From: Deltaproteobacteria bacterium
GTDB lineage: Bacteria > Desulfobacterota > Desulfobacteria > Desulfobacterales > ETH-SRB1
DNA length: 8,806 nt
Reading direction: 5' to 3'
Assembly: GCA_019314185.1 (NCBI GenBank)
Contig: JAFCZU010000212.1
Coordinates: forward strand, 1-8,806
Positions 5,505 through 8,806 of the stretch are shown piece after piece. Each line of letters starts with the position of its first letter. Position 1 is the first letter of the stretch. The notes beneath the pieces are model-generated. The model was given only the letters and a program-made list of their open reading frames with translations, was not told where the DNA came from and searched no databases. A program made the position numbers and the translations under genes.

Positions 5505-6968
5505 ATGATAAAAATGCCTATTGAAGAAGCTTTGTCTTTTGATGATGTTTTACTTATTCCTAATTATTCCGATGTATTGCCAAAAGATGCCGACACCAGC
5601 ACAATGTTGACAAAAAATATTTCACTAAACATCCCGATTGTCAGCTCTGCCATGGATACCGTAACAGAAGCAAGTGCTGCCATAAGTCTGGCTCGTAATG
5701 GCGGTATAGGTTTTATACATCGCAACATGAGCATTGAAAACCAGGTTCTTGAAGTAGATAAGGTAAAAAAATCTGAAAGCGGTATGATTATCGATCCTAT
5801 TACCATTCGTCCTGACAAACCCATACACGAAGTGCTGAAACTGATGGAGCAGTATCATATATCCGGAATACCGGTAACAAAAGGGGATAAACTTGTCGGA
5901 ATCGTAACAAACAGAGACCTGCGTTTTGAAACCAAACTGTCAAAAAAAGTCTCTGAAGTAATGACAAAGAAAAATCTAATAACCGTTTCAGAGGGAATTT
6001 CCCTCGAGGAATCAAAAAAGCTGCTACACAAACACAGAATCGAAAAACTCCTTGTAGTCGATAAAAAAGGTCAACTCACAGGCATGATAACCATAAAAGA
6101 TATTGAAAAAATAAAGAAATATCCAAAATCCTGCAAGGACAAAAGGGGCAGGCTCAGGGCAGGAGCTGCAATCGGAGTCGGTTCAGACATGGAAAAACGC
6201 ACTGAAGCCCTTCTTAAATCAGGCGCTGATGTCATATTAATTGATACATCTCACGGACATAGTAAGAATGTAATCAATGCTGTTAAAACATTAAAAAACA
6301 ACTTTAAAGATATCGAACTTATCGCCGGCAATGTTGGCACTGCAAAAGGAGCCGAAGCTCTTATTAAAGCCGGAGTTGATGGAGTAAAAATTGGAATCGG
6401 ACCGGGTTCAATATGCACCACACGTATAGTGGCAGGTGTTGGAATGCCGCAGCTAACCGCCATAATGAATTGCAAATCAATATCGGCAAAAACCGGAGTT
6501 CCTTTAATCGCCGACGGCGGGATAAAATATTCGGGCGACATAACAAAAGCCATTGGCGCCGGCGCTCATGTAGTAATGATAGGCGGACTTTTTGCCGGAG
6601 CCGAGGAAAGCCCTGGTGAACTCGTTATATTTCAGGGCCGCAGCTACAAGTCTTACAGGGGCATGGGATCTATTGAAGCCATGAAAAAAGGGAGTAAAGA
6701 CAGATACTACCATGAAGACACAGTAGAAGGCGACAAGCTGGTCCCTGAAGGAATTGTCGGACGTGTCCCATATAAAGGTTCACTTGCAGATAATATTTTC
6801 CAGCTTATTGGTGGATTAAAGGCTGGAATGGGATATGTAGGCTGTAGAACCATAGAAGAGCTGAGGGAAAATGCCCGTTTCATTAAGATAAGCGCAGCCG
6901 GTTTACGCGAAAGCCATGTCCATGACGTTATAATTACAAAAGAAGCACCAAATTATCGTCTTGAGTAA
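5505..6968 (+). CDS. guaB: Inosine-5'-monophosphate dehydrogenase, 487 aa, complete
   Basis: This cytosolic enzyme oxidises IMP to XMP with NAD+, the rate-limiting step to guanine nucleotides. The protein opens with [19 protein letters not shown] and [17 protein letters not shown], the start of the TIM barrel. Two CBS domains follow at about 95-145 ([10 protein letters not shown]...[10 protein letters not shown]) and 150-203 ([13 protein letters not shown]...[10 protein letters not shown]). The barrel resumes with AGAAIGVG and DTSHGHS (NAD side). The catalytic loop [15 protein letters not shown] has nucleophile Cys304, and IADGGI and GSRS-like phosphate sites follow. The mobile flap has the DRYYHED segment (Arg400-Tyr401) and [15 protein letters not shown]. 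The length is normal for bacterial GuaB. All key residues are present, so it should be active, with CBS-mediated nucleotide control likely. No guaA follows; dnaE is next on the same strand after 402 bp. The region before it holds an unassigned dyad and a TTAGC repeat. Confidence 0.98.
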   Translation: MIKMPIEEALSFDDVLLIPNYSDVLPKDADTSTMLTKNISLNIPIVSSAMDTVTEASAAISLARNGGIGFIHRNMSIENQVLEVDKVKKSESGMIIDPITIRPDKPIHEVLKLMEQYHISGIPVTKGDKLVGIVTNRDLRFETKLSKKVSEVMTKKNLITVSEGISLEESKKLLHKHRIEKLLVVDKKGQLTGMITIKDIEKIKKYPKSCKDKRGRLRAGAAIGVGSDMEKRTEALLKSGADVILIDTSHGHSKNVINAVKTLKNNFKDIELIAGNVGTAKGAEALIKAGVDGVKIGIGPGSICTTRIVAGVGMPQLTAIMNCKSISAKTGVPLIADGGIKYSGDITKAIGAGAHVVMIGGLFAGAEESPGELVIFQGRSYKSYRGMGSIEAMKKGSKDRYYHEDTVEGDKLVPEGIVGRVPYKGSLADNIFQLIGGLKAGMGYVGCRTIEELRENARFIKISAAGLRESHVHDVIITKEAPNYRLE

Positions 6969-6975
6969 ACCTGCG

Positions 6976-7006
6976 TAAGCTATTAGCTGTTAGCCGTTGG
7001 CTATTA
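6976..7006. repeat. TTAGC-type dispersed repeat downstream of guaB
   Basis: The first 19 bases (TAAGCTATTAGCTGTTAGC) match the copy at 5347-5365 with one difference. The tail TAGCCGTTGGCTA (6991-7003) can form a small 5-bp hairpin. It begins 7 bp after the guaB stop. Confidence 0.6.
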
Positions 7007-7175
7007 TGAACTATGCATTCGTATAATTATTGATGAACCCGTAAAAAGCTATATTATATCGCTTTGCGGTGCTGTAACCAAAAATAATTTGTCAATCATA
7101 ATAGCATGGCCGTAAGATCAAGAAATAAAATGTTTATGATAAGAAAATATTGAACGGCAGAGTAAAAATTCTTTT

Positions 7176-7294
7176 GAACGTTGAACATCGAATGATGAAA
7201 TCGCTCCTGCCGCGACGGGCGCGAGCACGGCGGGTCGCTCCGCCAATTTATAAATTGGTAGAATACCTTATTCAAAATTCGATGTTGGACGTTC
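7176..7294. repeat. MITE-like element: 18-bp inverted ends around a GC-rich core
   Basis: GAACGTTGAACATCGAAT (7176-7193) pairs with ATTCGATGTTGGACGTTC (7277-7294) at 16 of 18 bases. The interior holds a GC-rich block (about 7206-7243), two direct TCGCTCC copies (7201-7207, 7235-7241), a perfect 16-bp palindrome CCAATTTATAAATTGG (7243-7258) and GAATA-CCT-TATTC (7261-7273). Further TCGATGTT units follow to about 7309. It encodes no protein and shows no clear target duplication. It looks like a non-autonomous or REP-like multicopy element. Confidence 0.55.
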
Positions 7295-7370
7295 GATGTT
7301 CGATGTTCATCTTTTTAGTTATTTGAAAGTCGAATTCATCATCCCTGAACCCGTAAACCCTTATATACCT

Positions 7371-8806
7371 GTGACTAAAAACCCAATAAATTTTGTTCAT
7401 CTTCATATTCATACCCAGTACAGCCTGCTTGACGGCGCTATAAGGATCGATGCGCTTTTAAAACGTGCAGCCGATTTCGGCATGGATTCCGTAGCCATTA
7501 CAGATCATGGAACCATGTTCGGAGTTGTTGAGTTTTATGAAAAGGCAAAAAAAGCCGGGATCAAACCGATTATAGGGTGCGAATACTATGTTGCGCCGCG
7601 CTCTATTTCCGATAAAACCCCAATCGATCACAAAGGGCTTTCCCATCTTGTTCTCCTGGCAAAAGACCGGGAAGGATACCAAAATTTATGCAGACTGGCT
7701 TCAATCGCCCAAATCAAGGGCTTCTATCACAAACCACGCATTGACAAAGAAAATATAAAAAAATATTGTAAAGGGCTTATCGCTCTTTCAGCTTGCATGC
7801 AAGGCGAAATACCCTCTCTGATTACTGAAAACAGACAGGATAAAGCCGATGAAGCCGCGCTTTCCTTTCTTGACATATTTGACAAGGATAATTTCTATCT
7901 TGAAGTCCAAAACAACGGTATTGATAAGCAGGAAAAAATAAATCAAGCCCTCCTCGACATGAACAAAAGACTTTCAATTCCTCTTGTTGCCACGAACGAC
8001 TGTCATTACTTAGACAAAGAGGATGTAAGGGCTCATGAAGTGCTTTTGTGTATACAAACCGGAAAAACAATTCATGACCCCAACCGCTTTAAATTTCAAA
8101 CAGACCAGCTCTATTTTAAATCACCGGAAGAGATGCATTCTTCTTTTGCCGACTATCCCAACGCTCTAAACAACACCGTTGACATTGCAAAGAGATGCAA
8201 TGTTGAATTCGACTTTTACACAAATTCAGACACAAGATATCACTTTCCGAAATTCGACACCTCTGCGGAACAGACAGCAGATGAAATTTTTGAACAACAG
8301 GTAAGAAACGGATACTCAAGAGTATTAAAACGTATAAAGGCAAAGAACCCCGACATCAATGAAAACACATATAATGATCGTCTTGAATATGAAATTTCAA
8401 CTATAATTGATATGGACTTCCCGGGGTATTTTCTGATTGTCGCCGATTTCATACGTTATGCCAAAGCAAACAATATCCCTGTCGGCCCTGGCAGAGGATC
8501 TGCGGCAGGAAGCCTTGTGGCATATTCACTTGGAATCACTGGTCTTGATCCCATAGAACATGGTCTGATTTTTGAACGATTCCTGAATCCTGCGCGTAAA
8601 AGCATGCCTGATATTGACGTTGATTTTTGTATAATCAACCGGGAAAAAATATTTAAATACCTTGTTGAAAAATACGGGGGTGGCGATTATGTGGCCCAGA
8701 TAATTACTTTTGGGAAACTGAAAACCAGAGCTGTAATTCGAGATGTGGGCCGCGCTCTTGATATACCTTTATATGAGGTGGATTCCATTGCCAAGATGGT
8801 GCCTGA
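7371..8806 (+). CDS. dnaE: DNA polymerase III alpha subunit, N-terminal 478 codons, cut by the window edge
   Basis: This is the replicative DNA polymerase alpha subunit. The PHP domain comes first, with HLHIH (10-14), ITDHGTMFG (43-51), GCEYYVAP, HLVLLAKDREGYQNL, GLIALSACMQGEI and ATNDCHYL. The metal-binding HxH and DHG are kept, so the PHP site may be intact, unlike in E. coli. The polymerase core starts near EYEISTIIDMDFPGYFLIVADFI, followed by PVGPGRGSAAGSLVAY. PDIDVDF (413-419) carries the catalytic Asp416 and Asp418, and ITFGKLKTRAVIRDVGR follows. The frame is unbroken to the right edge; the family is about 1150 aa, so some 40 percent is visible. GTG 7371 gives MTKNPINFVHLHIH, the usual N-terminus. 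The frame is open back to 7254, with an ATG at 7296 that lies inside a dispersed repeat. No strong ribosome site marks either start. Confidence 0.95.
   Translation, partial: MTKNPINFVHLHIHTQYSLLDGAIRIDALLKRAADFGMDSVAITDHGTMFGVVEFYEKAKKAGIKPIIGCEYYVAPRSISDKTPIDHKGLSHLVLLAKDREGYQNLCRLASIAQIKGFYHKPRIDKENIKKYCKGLIALSACMQGEIPSLITENRQDKADEAALSFLDIFDKDNFYLEVQNNGIDKQEKINQALLDMNKRLSIPLVATNDCHYLDKEDVRAHEVLLCIQTGKTIHDPNRFKFQTDQLYFKSPEEMHSSFADYPNALNNTVDIAKRCNVEFDFYTNSDTRYHFPKFDTSAEQTADEIFEQQVRNGYSRVLKRIKAKNPDINENTYNDRLEYEISTIIDMDFPGYFLIVADFIRYAKANNIPVGPGRGSAAGSLVAYSLGITGLDPIEHGLIFERFLNPARKSMPDIDVDFCIINREKIFKYLVEKYGGGDYVAQIITFGKLKTRAVIRDVGRALDIPLYEVDSIAKMVP

Larger units (their letters stand above)
6969..7370. 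other. Repeat-filled intergenic region between guaB and dnaE
   Basis: These 402 bp contain a TTAGC repeat (6976-7006), a 12-bp direct repeat TGAACCCGTAAA (7034-7045 and 7346-7357) and a MITE-like element (7176-7294) with trailing TCGATGTT units to about 7309. A possible dnaE promoter is TTGTCA (7089-7094), 18 nt, TAAGAT (7113-7118), which is weak. I see no gene and no convincing intrinsic terminator for guaB; the hairpin TAGCC-GTT-GGCTA at 6991-7003 lacks a T-run. Confidence 0.5.

Noticed and set aside
5564..6713. Several reading frames on both strands inside guaB.
   Set aside because: guaB is a full-length conserved gene; these frames are composition-driven shadows.
7458..8638. Minus-strand reading frames inside dnaE.
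   Set aside because: They are antisense to the conserved PHP and polymerase coding sequence and have no recognisable motifs.

Overview
The window is an AT-rich bacterial chromosome segment with two parts. On the minus strand (about 1-4325) lies a cluster resembling restriction or phage-defence loci. On the right (about 4587-8806) lies a housekeeping segment: a YciO/Sua5-family gene on the minus strand, then guaB and the 5' part of dnaE on the plus strand. Gene content and dispersed short intergenic repeats would suit a deltaproteobacterial (Desulfobacterota-like) genome. That assignment is an inference from memory and is weak.

Left cluster, in transcription order (right to left): a large SNF2-type helicase (4325 to 1090), a DUF4391 protein (1090 to 419, start overlapping the helicase stop in TAATG), and the N-terminus of a type III-style DNA methyltransferase (Mod, from 383 and running off the left edge). 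The tight spacing suggests one operon. A Res-like nuclease/helicase may lie beyond the edge but is not visible.

The main observation is that the helicase gene is broken in two places, and each break coincides with a perfect short tandem duplication. A 16-bp unit is doubled at 2956-2988 and a 10-bp unit at 1393-1413. Deleting one copy of each restores a single 1069-codon reading frame with the helicase motifs in order. As it stands the locus reads as three overlapping fragments: lobe 1, lobe 2 and a C-terminal tail.

Right segment: the yciO-like gene and guaB are divergent across a 306-bp region holding a dispersed TTAGC-type repeat, a TCACCC/GGGTGA dyad and the guaB ribosome binding site. The guaB product is a complete 487-aa IMP dehydrogenase with both CBS domains. 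A 402-bp gap follows, filled largely with short repeats, including a MITE-like element with 16/18 inverted ends and a GC-rich core. Then dnaE (DNA polymerase III alpha) starts, most likely at GTG 7371, and runs off the right edge just past the catalytic PDIDVDF motif.

At least three families of dispersed short repeats occur: CACGAA-type, TTAGC-type and TCGATGTT-type. One CACGAA copy lies in frame inside the mod coding sequence, and another supplies the stop codon of the DUF4391 gene.
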